Positions 28,631-38,367 of a DNA stretch of 64,000 nucleotides are shown piece after piece; positions within the stretch are counted from its first letter, which is position 1, and every line of letters begins with the position of its first letter. The notes below the pieces were generated by a model. That model did not search any database, was not told where the DNA came from, and worked only from the letters and a program-made list of their open reading frames with translations. Both the position numbers and the translations under genes were made by a program. Source of the stretch: Methanonatronarchaeales archaeon (GTDB lineage Archaea; Halobacteriota; Methanonatronarchaeia; JAANXF01); the NCBI GenBank assembly GCA_018263395.1, contig JAANXF010000013.1:1-64000 (forward strand). The letters are read 5' to 3'.

Positions 28631-29656
28631 TCATACCCCCGGCAGAAGCGCGGTCACGTCCGCCGCCTCCACCACCAGCCAGAGGACGAAAAGGCCGTAC
28701 AGCGCGAACAGCGCGTAGGCCTCCGCGTGGCTCAGGCTCAGGTCGGTTCGGAGCAGCGCAAACACCACGACGGTGAACAGCACCAGCGCGGCGAACAGCG
28801 GCAGGGAGGAGGAGAAGTTCACCACAGCGCCGCCCGCCACCACGACGCCCGCCGGCACCGCGACCAGAAGGTCGAAGGTGTTGGACCCGAAGACGTTTCC
28901 GAGGGCCGTTACGCCCTCCTCCCGCCGCGCCGCCCTCACAGAGACGAAGGCGTCCGGCAAAGAGGTACCGACCGCCACGACCGTGGCCCCCCACAGGAAC
29001 GCCGCCACGCCGAACAGCTCTCCAAGCGCAATGGCCGATCGGACCAGACCCTCCACCGCCACAAGGATGACGACCAGGGCCACGGCCAGCCAGAACCACG
29101 CCCACAGGACCGACGGCGCCGGCACGCGCTCCACCGTCGCCTCCCGCACGTCCTGGTGCTGCGTGAAGACGTACACGACGTACAGCCCGAGCGGCACCGC
29201 AGCCAGCAGCGGAGACACCTCCCCCAGCAACGCGCCGTCACCCTCCACAGGTCTATAGATGACGGCGAGGGCGAACGTGATGATGAGCGCGGAGACCGCC
29301 AGCAAGTAGAACTGCGCCTCCTTGTACACGATGTCCCGGTTCGCCTCCACCCCTCGCTGCTCCCCCGCCAGCGCGGCGAGAGCCGGGATGACGAGTACGT
29401 TGAAAATCGCCGACCCCACGATGACGCCGACCCCGAGGTCGAACTCGCCGTGGAGCAGCGTCGAAAGTACGGCGGCGGAAAACTCCGGGAAGCTGGAGCC
29501 GATGGCCAGCACCACCGTCCCCCGCACCGCCAGCGGCAGCCCGTAGTGGTCGGAGAGAACCTCGGCGCTACGTTCCAGCCGCTCGCTACCCGTCCACGTC
29601 ACGCCGGTCGCCACGGCGGCCACGGCTAACCAGAAAAACGCATTTGAAAGGCTCAA
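28631..29656 (-). CDS. Sodium/calcium exchanger (CaCA family)
   Basis: Two alpha repeats: GSSFPEFSAAVLSTLLHGEFDLGVGVIVGSAIFN and GTSLPDAFVSVRAARREEGVTALGNVFGSNTFDLL. Confidence 0.93.
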   Translation of the reverse strand: MSLSNAFFWLAVAAVATGVTWTGSERLERSAEVLSDHYGLPLAVRGTVVLAIGSSFPEFSAAVLSTLLHGEFDLGVGVIVGSAIFNVLVIPALAALAGEQRGVEANRDIVYKEAQFYLLAVSALIITFALAVIYRPVEGDGALLGEVSPLLAAVPLGLYVVYVFTQHQDVREATVERVPAPSVLWAWFWLAVALVVILVAVEGLVRSAIALGELFGVAAFLWGATVVAVGTSLPDAFVSVRAARREEGVTALGNVFGSNTFDLLVAVPAGVVVAGGAVVNFSSSLPLFAALVLFTVVVFALLRTDLSLSHAEAYALFALYGLFVLWLVVEAADVTALLPGV

Positions 29657-29800
29657 GTGGACCGGTTATTTAGGCCACACGCTCAAAAACCTTGAGAACC
29701 CGTGAGCCAGGGCGGCAGCCCGTTAACGAGTGAACACCCGTACCGGCACAGGGGCGGAACCACCACCCCTTAAGTCTCCTCGACAGCTATTCCCAACAGA

Positions 29801-30943
29801 ATGGGCCTCGTCAAGGACCCCGTGCACGGCTTCATCGAGCTTTCGTCGCTGGCCGAACGCCTCGTAGACACGCCGGAGGTGCAGCGCCTCCGCAGAATAA
29901 AGCAGCTCGGCCTCGCGAACCTGGTCTACCCGGGAGCGAACCACACCCGCTTTGAGCACTCCCTCGGCACGTACCACCTGGCCGACGTGCTGTGCCGCGG
30001 CCTCGGAATCGACAGCGACGAGGTCAGGGCCGCCGCGGTGCTGCACGACGTCGGCCACGGCCCCCTGTCGCACGTCTCGGACGAGAGCGTGAAGGAGCAC
30101 GGCGGCCCGTCGCACGAGGAGGCCGCCCGGGAAATCGTCACGAGGGGCCGGCTAGCGGAGGTCCTGGAGGAAGAGGGCCTCGACCCGGGAGGCGTCGCCG
30201 ACCTGTTCCACGGCGAGGGCAGGTACGGCGAGGTCGTCTCCAGCGAGCTGGACGTCGACAGGATGGACTACCTCGCCCGCGACGCCCACTACACCGGCGC
30301 GGCCTACGGCGTCACGGACTACGAGCGGCTGATGCACCAGCTCGCACTGGTCGATGACGAGCTGGTGGTAACGGAGGGCGGCTTCGAGGCCGCCGAGTCC
30401 CTGCTGCTGTCCAGGTTCCTGATGCAGCCCACGGTCTACAGGCACCACGTCTCCCGCATAGCGAAGGCGATGGTGAAGGAGGCGGTCTCCGACGCCATCG
30501 AGAACGGCCCGCTCTCGCCCCTGGAGCTTCGCCGTATGGACGACTGCGGGTTCTTCGCGGCGATGACGGAGCTCGGCGGTCTGCAGGGGGACACGGCGCG
30601 ACGCGTGACGGAGAGACGCCTCTACAAGAGGGCGCTCTGGAAACCCCTCTCGGGCCGCCTGGAGGAGGCGCTCGGAGACGCCGGAGAGGTGAGGAGAGAG
30701 GTCGCGTACGCCGCCGACGTCGAGCCCCGCCGCGTACTCCTGGACCCTCCGCCGTCCCCCGAGATGGAGGAGCTGTCGCTCAAGGTTGAGTCGGGCGGCG
30801 ACGTGGTCCCCATGTCTGAGGCCTCCGGCGTCGTGGCTATGCTTAAGGAGGCTCAGAGGGAGAGCTGGATGCTGGGCGTCTACTGCCCGGCGGAGGACGT
30901 GGAAGTTGTCGGAGAAGCGGCGGAGAGAGTCCTCGGGGACTGA
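29801..30943 (+). CDS. HD-domain phosphohydrolase
   Basis: VKDPVHGFIEL, RLRRIKQLGLANLVYPGANHTRFEHSLG, AAVLHDVGHGPLSH. Confidence 0.93.
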   Translation: MGLVKDPVHGFIELSSLAERLVDTPEVQRLRRIKQLGLANLVYPGANHTRFEHSLGTYHLADVLCRGLGIDSDEVRAAAVLHDVGHGPLSHVSDESVKEHGGPSHEEAAREIVTRGRLAEVLEEEGLDPGGVADLFHGEGRYGEVVSSELDVDRMDYLARDAHYTGAAYGVTDYERLMHQLALVDDELVVTEGGFEAAESLLLSRFLMQPTVYRHHVSRIAKAMVKEAVSDAIENGPLSPLELRRMDDCGFFAAMTELGGLQGDTARRVTERRLYKRALWKPLSGRLEEALGDAGEVRREVAYAADVEPRRVLLDPPPSPEMEELSLKVESGGDVVPMSEASGVVAMLKEAQRESWMLGVYCPAEDVEVVGEAAERVLGD

Positions 30944-31493
30944 GCGTTTAATCGTCGCCATCACGGGGGCCAGCGGCATCGCCTACGGAGCCCGTCTCCT
31001 GAAGGTCCTGGAGAACGAGGTCGAGACCCACCTCGTCCTCACCAGGGCCGCGGAGAAGGTCATGGGAATCGAGACCGACCTCGAACCGGACGACCTCGCG
31101 GACCTGGCCGACCAGACCCACTCCCCCGACGACATAGCGGCCCCGATCGCCTCCGGCTCCTTTCCCGGCGACGCCATGGTCGTCGCGCCCTGCAGCATGA
31201 AGACCCTCTCCGCCATCGCCCACGGCTACGCCGACAATCTCGTCACGCGGGCCGCCGACGTAAACCTCAAGGAAAATCGTCCACTCGTACTCGTTCCGCG
31301 GGAGGCCCCGCTGAACGACGTGCACCTCGAAAACATGCTCACCGTTTCCCGGGGCGGCGCCACGGTGCTCCCCGCCTCCCCCGGCTTCTACCACGGACCC
31401 GAGACGGTGGAGGACCTCGTCGACTTCGTCGTCGGACGCGTCCTCGACACCCTCGAAATGCAGCACGACCTCTACGAGAGGTGGAAAGGGTGA
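30906..31493 (+). CDS. ubiX: UbiX-family flavin prenyltransferase
   Basis: LIVAITGASGIAYGARLLKVLE, VVAPCSMKTLSAIAHGYADNLVTRAADV, LVLVPREAPLNDVHLENM; start uncertain (TTG candidate). Confidence 0.95.
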   Translation: MSEKRRRESSGTERLIVAITGASGIAYGARLLKVLENEVETHLVLTRAAEKVMGIETDLEPDDLADLADQTHSPDDIAAPIASGSFPGDAMVVAPCSMKTLSAIAHGYADNLVTRAADVNLKENRPLVLVPREAPLNDVHLENMLTVSRGGATVLPASPGFYHGPETVEDLVDFVVGRVLDTLEMQHDLYERWKG

Positions 31494-31501
31494 CCACGCC
31501 G

Positions 31502-32779
31502 ATGCGCCGCTTCCTGGACAGCGTCGACCACTACGATGTGGAGCGCGAGGTCTCACCGCGCTTCGAGATGCCGGCGGTGGCGGCGGAGGCCGAGAAACCC
31601 GTCGTGTTTCGAAACGTGGAGGGCTCGGACCACGGAGCCGTCTTCAACCTCGCCGGCACCAGGCACCTACTCGCCCACAGCATGGGGTGCGCCCCGGAGG
31701 ACACCACGGAGTGCCTACTCCACGCGATGGAGAAGCCGGGCGAGGTGCACGTCGAGGACCAGAGAGACGGCTGGCGAGAGGACCTCTCCATCCACGACCT
31801 CCCCGTCGCCACGCACTTCGAGAGGGACGGCGGCCCCTACCTAACCGCCGGCGTCGTGGTCGCGGAGCTCGACGGCGAACGCAACGCCTCCATCCACCGC
31901 ATGATGGTCCGGGACGACGGAAATCTGGGGATACGGGTCGTGCCCCGGCACCTCCGCCGCATGTTCGAGGAGTCCGAGCGCCGCGGCGAGGACCTCCGCG
32001 TCGGGGTCGCTCTCGGCCTCGAACCCGCCACCCTGCTCGCCGTCTCCACCCGCGTCCCGTACGGCTTCGACGAGTTCGGACTCGCCGCCGGCCTCCTGGA
32101 CCGCGAGTTCGACCTGGAAAGGACGCCGGGCGGCGCCCACGTCCCGCGGTGCGAGATCGCGCTCGACGCCCGGATACTCGCCGACGTCCGGGAGCCCGAG
32201 GCCCCGTTCGTAGACATCACCGGCACCTACGACGAGGTCCGGCAGGAACCGGTTATCGAGATCGACGCCATCCGCGCCCCGGAGGACGCCCTCTACCAGG
32301 GCATCGTGCCCGCCGGACGGGAGCACGCCCTGCTCATGGGGACGCCGTACGAGTCCGTCATATACCGCAGCGCCTCCAACTCCGGGGACGTGCTGGACGT
32401 CGCCATGACGCCGGGGAGCCGCAACTACCTCGGCTGCGTCGTGAAGATGCGAACCGGCACCGGCGACCCCACCAACGTCGGCATAGCCGCCCTCTCAGCC
32501 CACCCGAGCATGAAGCATGTCACCGTCGTCTCCGAGGACGTCGACGTCTACTCCGCCCAGGACGTGGAGTACAGCGTCTCCACCCGGTTCCGCGCCGACC
32601 GCGATCTCACCGTCATCGACGACGTGAAGGCCTCCAGCCTCGACCCCCGCAAGGACGAAGACGGCAAGACCGGCAAGATGATAGTCGACGCCACCGTCAA
32701 GGGCGACGACCCCAGCAGGTTCAAGGAGGAGAGCATGCCGGGGCAGGGGGATGTTGAGTTGGGGGAGTACGTGGAGTAA
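31502..32779 (+). CDS. UbiD-family decarboxylase; candidate anhydromevalonate phosphate decarboxylase
   Basis: UbiD-like sequence directly downstream of UbiX (genes abut/overlap); PFVDITGTYDEVRQEPVIEIDAI. Confidence 0.9.
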   Translation: MRRFLDSVDHYDVEREVSPRFEMPAVAAEAEKPVVFRNVEGSDHGAVFNLAGTRHLLAHSMGCAPEDTTECLLHAMEKPGEVHVEDQRDGWREDLSIHDLPVATHFERDGGPYLTAGVVVAELDGERNASIHRMMVRDDGNLGIRVVPRHLRRMFEESERRGEDLRVGVALGLEPATLLAVSTRVPYGFDEFGLAAGLLDREFDLERTPGGAHVPRCEIALDARILADVREPEAPFVDITGTYDEVRQEPVIEIDAIRAPEDALYQGIVPAGREHALLMGTPYESVIYRSASNSGDVLDVAMTPGSRNYLGCVVKMRTGTGDPTNVGIAALSAHPSMKHVTVVSEDVDVYSAQDVEYSVSTRFRADRDLTVIDDVKASSLDPRKDEDGKTGKMIVDATVKGDDPSRFKEESMPGQGDVELGEYVE

Positions 32780-32787
32780 GCTGTTAG

Positions 32788-33735
32788 TTAGAGCCTTTGG
32801 ATACGGTCGTAGAATACTTCGTGGAATCTCTCACCGTGTTCTAATAACCAGTTGAGGTACTCTTCCCAATTGTTTTTGTTGGTAATGTCTGCATGCCTAG
32901 TGGCCAAAATTTTACTACGTTCTTTTCCGGACCGTGTTTCTTCTGGCTCGTTCCAAGATAGATTCTCCTTGAATTCCGCATCTATCTCATCCTTTTCCTC
33001 CGCTAACTGCCAATACGCCTCGGCGTCATCAGGAATGATTAGTGAAGTTCGTATTTCTTCATCTCTAGAGTTGATACTGAATGTGAGCTTAAATCCGGTT
33101 TTTCCTATTGGGTTGTTATACCAGTGTTGTGGCTTAGGTTTTCGCGCACTTAATGCTGTACTGCGTTCTTCTATAATATCTCTAAATTCGGTCCAGAACT
33201 CTTCCTGTAACTTTTTTGTTTCAGTAAGTTCGCCCTTAGACCTTTGAGCTTTTTCTTTCCATTCGCTGGGCTCTGCGACAGGATTTAATCGTACGGCTGG
33301 CTTGGACTCGCCTATTCGCCAAACCTCTAAACGGATTGCAAATAAGTCAACACCTTCTCTACTACTCTCGTTCAACCATTGTACAGCATCGCGGTGCTCA
33401 TCGTGAAACCTAGGAGATATCCAAGCAATTATGTCGGCATCAACTCCCGAAGCATACGCTATGGCCTTTCCAAGGTGGTCGTGGTTTGAGGTGTTTAGCT
33501 GGTTTTCGATGACGACTTTACGATTATCATCTACCACTTCAGCCAAGATGTCGACATTGTATCGCCCAACGCTTTTCTCTTCCTCAATAATTTCGAGGTC
33601 TAATCCCAGTGCATCCTCTAGGTCAGATGTGCCCTCTTTACGTATCTCGTCGGCCAGCCAAGGTGTGAAATCTTGAGCTTCATGCTTCCAGTAATTACGG
33701 ACCTCTTGGGATTTGAGGGAGGCGAATTCAGGCAC
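32788..33735 (-). CDS. DUF4268-like protein with putative PD-(D/E)XK nuclease core
   Basis: GRYNVDILAEVVDDNRKVVIENQLNTSNHDHLGKAIAYASG; C-terminal DUF4268-like region; lower GC than its surroundings. Confidence 0.75.
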   Translation of the reverse strand: MPEFASLKSQEVRNYWKHEAQDFTPWLADEIRKEGTSDLEDALGLDLEIIEEEKSVGRYNVDILAEVVDDNRKVVIENQLNTSNHDHLGKAIAYASGVDADIIAWISPRFHDEHRDAVQWLNESSREGVDLFAIRLEVWRIGESKPAVRLNPVAEPSEWKEKAQRSKGELTETKKLQEEFWTEFRDIIEERSTALSARKPKPQHWYNNPIGKTGFKLTFSINSRDEEIRTSLIIPDDAEAYWQLAEEKDEIDAEFKENLSWNEPEETRSGKERSKILATRHADITNKNNWEEYLNWLLEHGERFHEVFYDRIQRL

Positions 33736-33845
33736 TTAAGAAGAATTTAGATATGGTTTTATAAAGATTAGGAGTGTCGTGATGAACCATATCTGATTGG
33801 CTCTCTGGCTTATTAGGAGGTCTCCGTCGACGTAGTCGTGGGTCG

Positions 33846-34100
33846 TCATCGGATCCGTACGACTTCGGGCGATGACCCTACCTTTCGAAGGTAGACATTG
33901 GTTTCGGGCCTTGTGGAGGCTGTCTCCTTTACGACCTCCCGGTGCTCGCCGACGCAGATGACGTCCTCCGCTTCGAGGTCGATGGCGACGACTTCGCCCA
34001 GATGCTCTGCCTCGAGTTCCTCCCGGAATCTCGCGTAGACCTCCTCCCCTTTTTCCCTGTCGTGTTTGAGTTCCTCCGAGGCGTAGAAATCCATCGTCAC
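33846..34100 (-). CDS. Small hypothetical protein (DUF5678-like)
   Basis: EELEAEHLGEVVAIDLEAEDVICVGEHREVVKE. Confidence 0.55.
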   Translation of the reverse strand: MTMDFYASEELKHDREKGEEVYARFREELEAEHLGEVVAIDLEAEDVICVGEHREVVKETASTRPETNVYLRKVGSSPEVVRIR

Positions 34101-34194
34101 TACATGGATGCACCTGATTAATAATGTGGCCTTTCTGAGCTGGACGGGTTAGGGGTTGCTTTCGTCGATCTCTTTCGCCTCGTCGAGGAATCTC

Positions 34195-34857
34195 TCAGCT
34201 TTTCTGTCCATCGAGGACTCCCTGCGTTACGTCGTCGAGGTCTCCTTTCAGGGCGATGCCTTCCATGAGGATGTCGCGCATTTTCGGGCCGTAGTTCTGT
34301 ACGCCTTTCCGGCTCTTGACCATCGTCTGGAACACGTATCTTTCCCCGCCGAACCGCCTGTTTTCCACGTTCTTCCTCGCGTCCTGGACCTCTTGCCGGG
34401 TCGCCGGGTCGACCGTTTCGTAGATCAGCAGGAGGTCGATGTCGCTCCTCCGGTCGGCCGCTCCCCTGGCGACGCTTCCGAAGAGCACGACGGTCTCGGG
34501 CTCGACGTTCCTCTCGGCCAGCTCGTCGAGGAATCCGTACACGGGTGCTCTGTACTCCTCCTGAGGGATTTTGAGGATTGGTTCTCGTGGGCTCTCGACC
34601 CGTTTCTGGTTGATCCGTATCAGCCGCCGCCTGCCCTCCCGCCTTTCCCGGATCAGGTCCAGGTCATTCAGGAGCCTGAGCGCCACATCCACGGTCTCTC
34701 CCCCGTGGCCGGAGATCTCCCGCAGCTCCGTGACCGTGAACTCCTCGTTGAGGTTCTTTACGAGGAGGGTCAGAACGTCCTGCATCGCCTGGTTTCGGAA
34801 CACTCGGTCCGTCGGCAACGGGAGCGTGAGTTCGATCGACACACAGTTTTCGTCAAT
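34195..34857 (-). CDS. wHTH plus MNT-type nucleotidyltransferase
   Basis: VVLFGSVARGAADRRSDIDLLLIYE; N-terminal winged-helix-like region. Confidence 0.88.
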   Translation of the reverse strand: MDENCVSIELTLPLPTDRVFRNQAMQDVLTLLVKNLNEEFTVTELREISGHGGETVDVALRLLNDLDLIRERREGRRRLIRINQKRVESPREPILKIPQEEYRAPVYGFLDELAERNVEPETVVLFGSVARGAADRRSDIDLLLIYETVDPATRQEVQDARKNVENRRFGGERYVFQTMVKSRKGVQNYGPKMRDILMEGIALKGDLDDVTQGVLDGQKS

Positions 34858-35008
34858 CATGCTGACAATAGTCAATAATGATGACGATACTTAACTCTTC
34901 GTCCTGTCGGTTGAGCAGTCGAGTGGCGGATAGATATGTCTCACAAATTCGTGGACGATTTCTCTCCCCTCTTTACTCCTCCTCGACGTGTTCTCCGCAG
35001 ATAACGCA

Positions 35009-35401
35009 TTATTCGAAAGCGGCGTCGATACCGACTTTGTCGAAGTCGGAGTCGTTGGTGTAACTCTTGTCGCAGTCGAGTCGTTCGGCGGTTACGAGGT
35101 GGAGGGCGTCCTCCATGTCGAATCCTGCCTCAGCTACCAGCTCGTCGGCTCGAAGGTAGTCATTCATCGTTAGCTCTGCGACGGTGAGGTGTTTGAGGTC
35201 GTCCAGGAGCTCCAGCATCGTCTCCCGGTCGTAGTTCTCGGCCTCGTTCTTCAGGACGACGTGGATTATCCACGGAGTGAGGGCTGAAGTGGCGGCTCGC
35301 TCCCCTCCCTCGATACGTCCCACGATTTCTCTGGCCGTATCGCCGAACTCCGGGTGGTCGATGAGCCAGTAGATCAGGACGTTTACATCGACGTATTTCA
35401 A
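35009..35401 (-). CDS. PIN-domain ribonuclease toxin (VapC-like)
   Basis: MKYVDVNVLIYWL, acidic residues in MEDALHLVTAERL and TNDSDFDKV. Confidence 0.88.
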   Translation of the reverse strand: MKYVDVNVLIYWLIDHPEFGDTAREIVGRIEGGERAATSALTPWIIHVVLKNEAENYDRETMLELLDDLKHLTVAELTMNDYLRADELVAEAGFDMEDALHLVTAERLDCDKSYTNDSDFDKVGIDAAFE

Positions 35402-35643
35402 GCGTCGGCCTCTTTTTGGGTGTACTCCTCCGTTTTCTCGTCGATCTCCTCCGCCGAGAGCGGTGGCGCCCTGAAGGCGCCTCTGCCTCTTTCCGCGACG
35501 GGCTCTGTTCTCTCGATGACGAGGTGTCCCTCCTCTACGTGGGCCTCTACGAACGCTCCCTCCTCTACGTGGGCCTCCCGACGTAACTCGACCGGGAGGT
35601 AGATTCTCCCCTGCTCGTCAACCTTGACTCTGGCCTTCCCCAT
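35398..35643 (-). CDS. SpoVT-AbrB-like antitoxin
   Basis: MGKARVKVDEQGRIYLPVELRREA; 4-bp overlap with the PIN gene. Confidence 0.88.
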   Translation of the reverse strand: MGKARVKVDEQGRIYLPVELRREAHVEEGAFVEAHVEEGHLVIERTEPVAERGRGAFRAPPLSAEEIDEKTEEYTQKEADA

Positions 35644-35755
35644 GATTCCAAGCATGGATGTTTTTCCATAAACTTATAATTTACCAAAAGTTCTAACTAT
35701 GGTAACGGCCGGGACGCTTGGAAAACTTGTGGCGAACCCGTATTTGTATGTTCCG

Positions 35756-37186
35756 TCACCTCCCCTCAACGAACACCGGCCCCTCCCCGAGCTCCAGCTC
35801 CTCCGCTGTCGTCTCCGTCTCCGTGCCGTCAACCTCCGTCACGGTGACGGGGCCGGAGAGTTCTGCCGGGGCTTCGGAGCTGCCCCACAGGACGTAGACT
35901 TCCCGCCCCTCCACCGTGAATTTGTAGGCGCCCTCCTCCAGCTTCTCCACTGCCGTGAATTCGTCGAGTTTCTCCACCATCGTGCCGTAGGCGTGGTACG
36001 GGACCTGCTTCTCTCCCCGGAGGAGCAGAGAGGTCTCGAGGTCACCGGGGGACTTCGTGAGGCCGACGTAGACTATTTTCTGGGCACCAGCGGCGTAGGC
36101 CCGGACGAAGCTCTTCGTGATGTAGTCCGCCCATTCCTCGGGGGAGAGCCGGTCCCTGCCGAGGGCCCGGGCGGAGTACTGGGCCTCTGTCACCCAGAAC
36201 GGCTTTTCCACGTCGTTCTCGTCGAGGAAGGTGGCGTACTTCGAGGCGTAGAGATCGTAGGACTCCAGGCCGATGGAGTGGACGTTGGCGATGTCGAAAT
36301 ACTGGGCGCCGCCGAGGTCGTAGACCTCTTCCCAGAAGTCGGCGGTCTCGTGCTCGGCGGAGGCGGCGCCGCCCTGCACCACGGTGGCGTCCGGGTCGGC
36401 TGCCTCCACGGCTCCATGGGTGGCGCGAAGAATCTCGAAATAGTCCGGCGGTGTCCCGGTGAAGAATGTTAGCTCTTCCTGCATGGATGGCTCGTTGGAG
36501 ACCTCCCAGTACCTCACCGGGTACTTCAGGCCCGGCATGTCGTCCACGCCATCGCCGTCGTACCGCTCCACCGCCCTGCGTACGAACTCGCGGTAGGCCT
36601 CCAGGTCGCACGGCGGCCCGCGGTATCTGCCTAGCTCCCGGAACTCCCGGGCCCGGTCCTCCGGTAGGGGGGTCCGGCACCGGGACTGGTCCCATTCGGC
36701 GTAGGGCCAGAGCGTGACGATGAGGTTGAAGCCGTGGCCCTGCGCCTCCTTTACAGCGCGGTCCGTCCGGCTCCAGTCGTATTGTCCGGGCTCCCGCTCC
36801 ACCTCGCCCCAAATGAACGCGCCGGGATGGGGCCGGGACCATCGGGCGCCGAGATCAGCGGCCTCTCCGTACGCATCCTCCGGATGCATGAAGCCGAAAT
36901 GAGAGTCCTCACCGGGAAGGGTGGTGCTCACCCCCGAGGGCTGTGTGTCCTCCGGCGGTCTCTCCGTCTCCGGAAGCGGGGAACCGATTGGCGAGCTCTC
37001 CGGAGATGTGTCTCGTTCTCCGGGCGTCACGTCGGGGCCGGAGTCGGTGGTGCATCCCGCCACTAGGACGAGGAGGGCCACCGCGAGAACGACAGCGACG
37101 AGGCGAGAGGTTCGGTGTCTGGCCACGGACACACTTCTAATTAAGCTTACATAAGCGTATCTGAGGTGGTCATGGTCGTCAACCAT
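35756..37186 (-). CDS. Glycoside hydrolase-like lipoprotein (GH39/GH5-type TIM barrel)
   Basis: Lipobox VLVAGC; YWEVSNEPSM and KPFWVTEAQYS candidate acid/base and nucleophile motifs. Confidence 0.78.
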   Translation of the reverse strand: MVDDHDHLRYAYVSLIRSVSVARHRTSRLVAVVLAVALLVLVAGCTTDSGPDVTPGERDTSPESSPIGSPLPETERPPEDTQPSGVSTTLPGEDSHFGFMHPEDAYGEAADLGARWSRPHPGAFIWGEVEREPGQYDWSRTDRAVKEAQGHGFNLIVTLWPYAEWDQSRCRTPLPEDRAREFRELGRYRGPPCDLEAYREFVRRAVERYDGDGVDDMPGLKYPVRYWEVSNEPSMQEELTFFTGTPPDYFEILRATHGAVEAADPDATVVQGGAASAEHETADFWEEVYDLGGAQYFDIANVHSIGLESYDLYASKYATFLDENDVEKPFWVTEAQYSARALGRDRLSPEEWADYITKSFVRAYAAGAQKIVYVGLTKSPGDLETSLLLRGEKQVPYHAYGTMVEKLDEFTAVEKLEEGAYKFTVEGREVYVLWGSSEAPAELSGPVTVTEVDGTETETTAEELELGEGPVFVEGR

Positions 37187-37215
37187 TTACTCCTCAGGGA
37201 AGAGGTAGACGGAAG

Positions 37216-38367
37216 TTGCACCTCACGCGCGAGGAGGAGTCGGTCCTCGACGGAGAGCAGGGTCCCGGGGCCGCAAAGTGCATGGAGATTCTGGCGGCGC
37301 TGGGAGACGTCTACGGAGCGGACCGTTTGATACCGGTGGAGTCGGTACAGGTCGCCGGCGTCTCATACCGAACCGTGGGGGAGGCCGGGCTGGAGTTCCT
37401 CGAGGACCTCGCGGCCAGCGGCGCCTCGGCCACGGTGCCGTCCAGGCTGAACCCTGCCGGGATGGACCTGGAGCGCTGGAGGGAGATGGGGGTCCCGGCG
37501 GGTTTCGCGGAGAGGCAGCTCCGCGTCGTCGAGGCCTACCGCTCCATCGGGGTCGAGCCGGCCTGCACCTGCACCCCCTACTACCTGGAGGAGCCCGGGC
37601 TCGGCGACCACCTCGCGTGGAGCGAGTCCTCCGCAGTCAGCCACTCCAACTCCGTCCTCGGCGCCCGCACGAACAGGGAGGGGGGACCCAGCGCCCTGGC
37701 CGCCGCCGTGGTCGGGAGGACGCCGAACTACGGACTGCACCTCGACGAGAACCGGGTTCCGGACGTCAGGGTCGAGACGGGTTACGAGCCCGAGGGGACG
37801 GCGGGCTACGGGGCGCTCGGCGTGGCGGCCGGCGAGGCCCTGGGAAACCGGGTCCCGGTCCTTGACCTGGGGTCGCCGAGCCGGGACGAGCTGAAGTCAC
37901 TCGGAGCCGCCATGGCGTCCACCGGCTCCGTCGCGCTCTACCACGTCGAGGGCGTCACTCCGGAGGTGGGCTCCATGGAGTACGAGGTCGAGGAGACCAT
38001 CCGCGTGGAGGAGCCGGAGCTGGAGGTCGGGGACGACGTCGACCTCGTCGCCCTAGGATGCCCCCACCTCAGTGGCGAAGAACTGCGGCGCGCCGCGGAG
38101 GGCCTGGAGGAGGTCTCGACGCCCATTTGGCTCTTCGTCTCCGCCGCGGTGAGGGGGCTTAACCCGGAGGCCGCGGAGATGCTGGAGGGGGCCGGGGCCC
38201 GGGTGTTCACAGACACCTGCATGGTGGTGTCGCCGCTGGACGAAATGGGTTACCGCAGGGTACTCGTGGACAGCGGCAAGGCCTACACATATCTCCCCGG
38301 GCTAACCGGCGTCGAGGCCCGGTTCGCGTCGACGGAGAGGTGCCTGGAGGTTGCCGCAGGTGGCTGA
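37216..38367 (+). CDS. Aconitase-X large subunit; candidate phosphomevalonate dehydratase large subunit
   Basis: ACTCTPYYLEEPGLGDHLAWSESSAVSHSNSVLGARTNREGGPSALAAAVVGRTPNYGLHL. Confidence 0.93.
   Translation: MHLTREEESVLDGEQGPGAAKCMEILAALGDVYGADRLIPVESVQVAGVSYRTVGEAGLEFLEDLAASGASATVPSRLNPAGMDLERWREMGVPAGFAERQLRVVEAYRSIGVEPACTCTPYYLEEPGLGDHLAWSESSAVSHSNSVLGARTNREGGPSALAAAVVGRTPNYGLHLDENRVPDVRVETGYEPEGTAGYGALGVAAGEALGNRVPVLDLGSPSRDELKSLGAAMASTGSVALYHVEGVTPEVGSMEYEVEETIRVEEPELEVGDDVDLVALGCPHLSGEELRRAAEGLEEVSTPIWLFVSAAVRGLNPEAAEMLEGAGARVFTDTCMVVSPLDEMGYRRVLVDSGKAYTYLPGLTGVEARFASTERCLEVAAGG

Noticed and set aside
28517-29629. 370-aa plus-strand ORF opposite the CaCA exchanger
   Set aside because: Shadow ORF with HDDRR-rich composition; the minus strand encodes a well-conserved exchanger.
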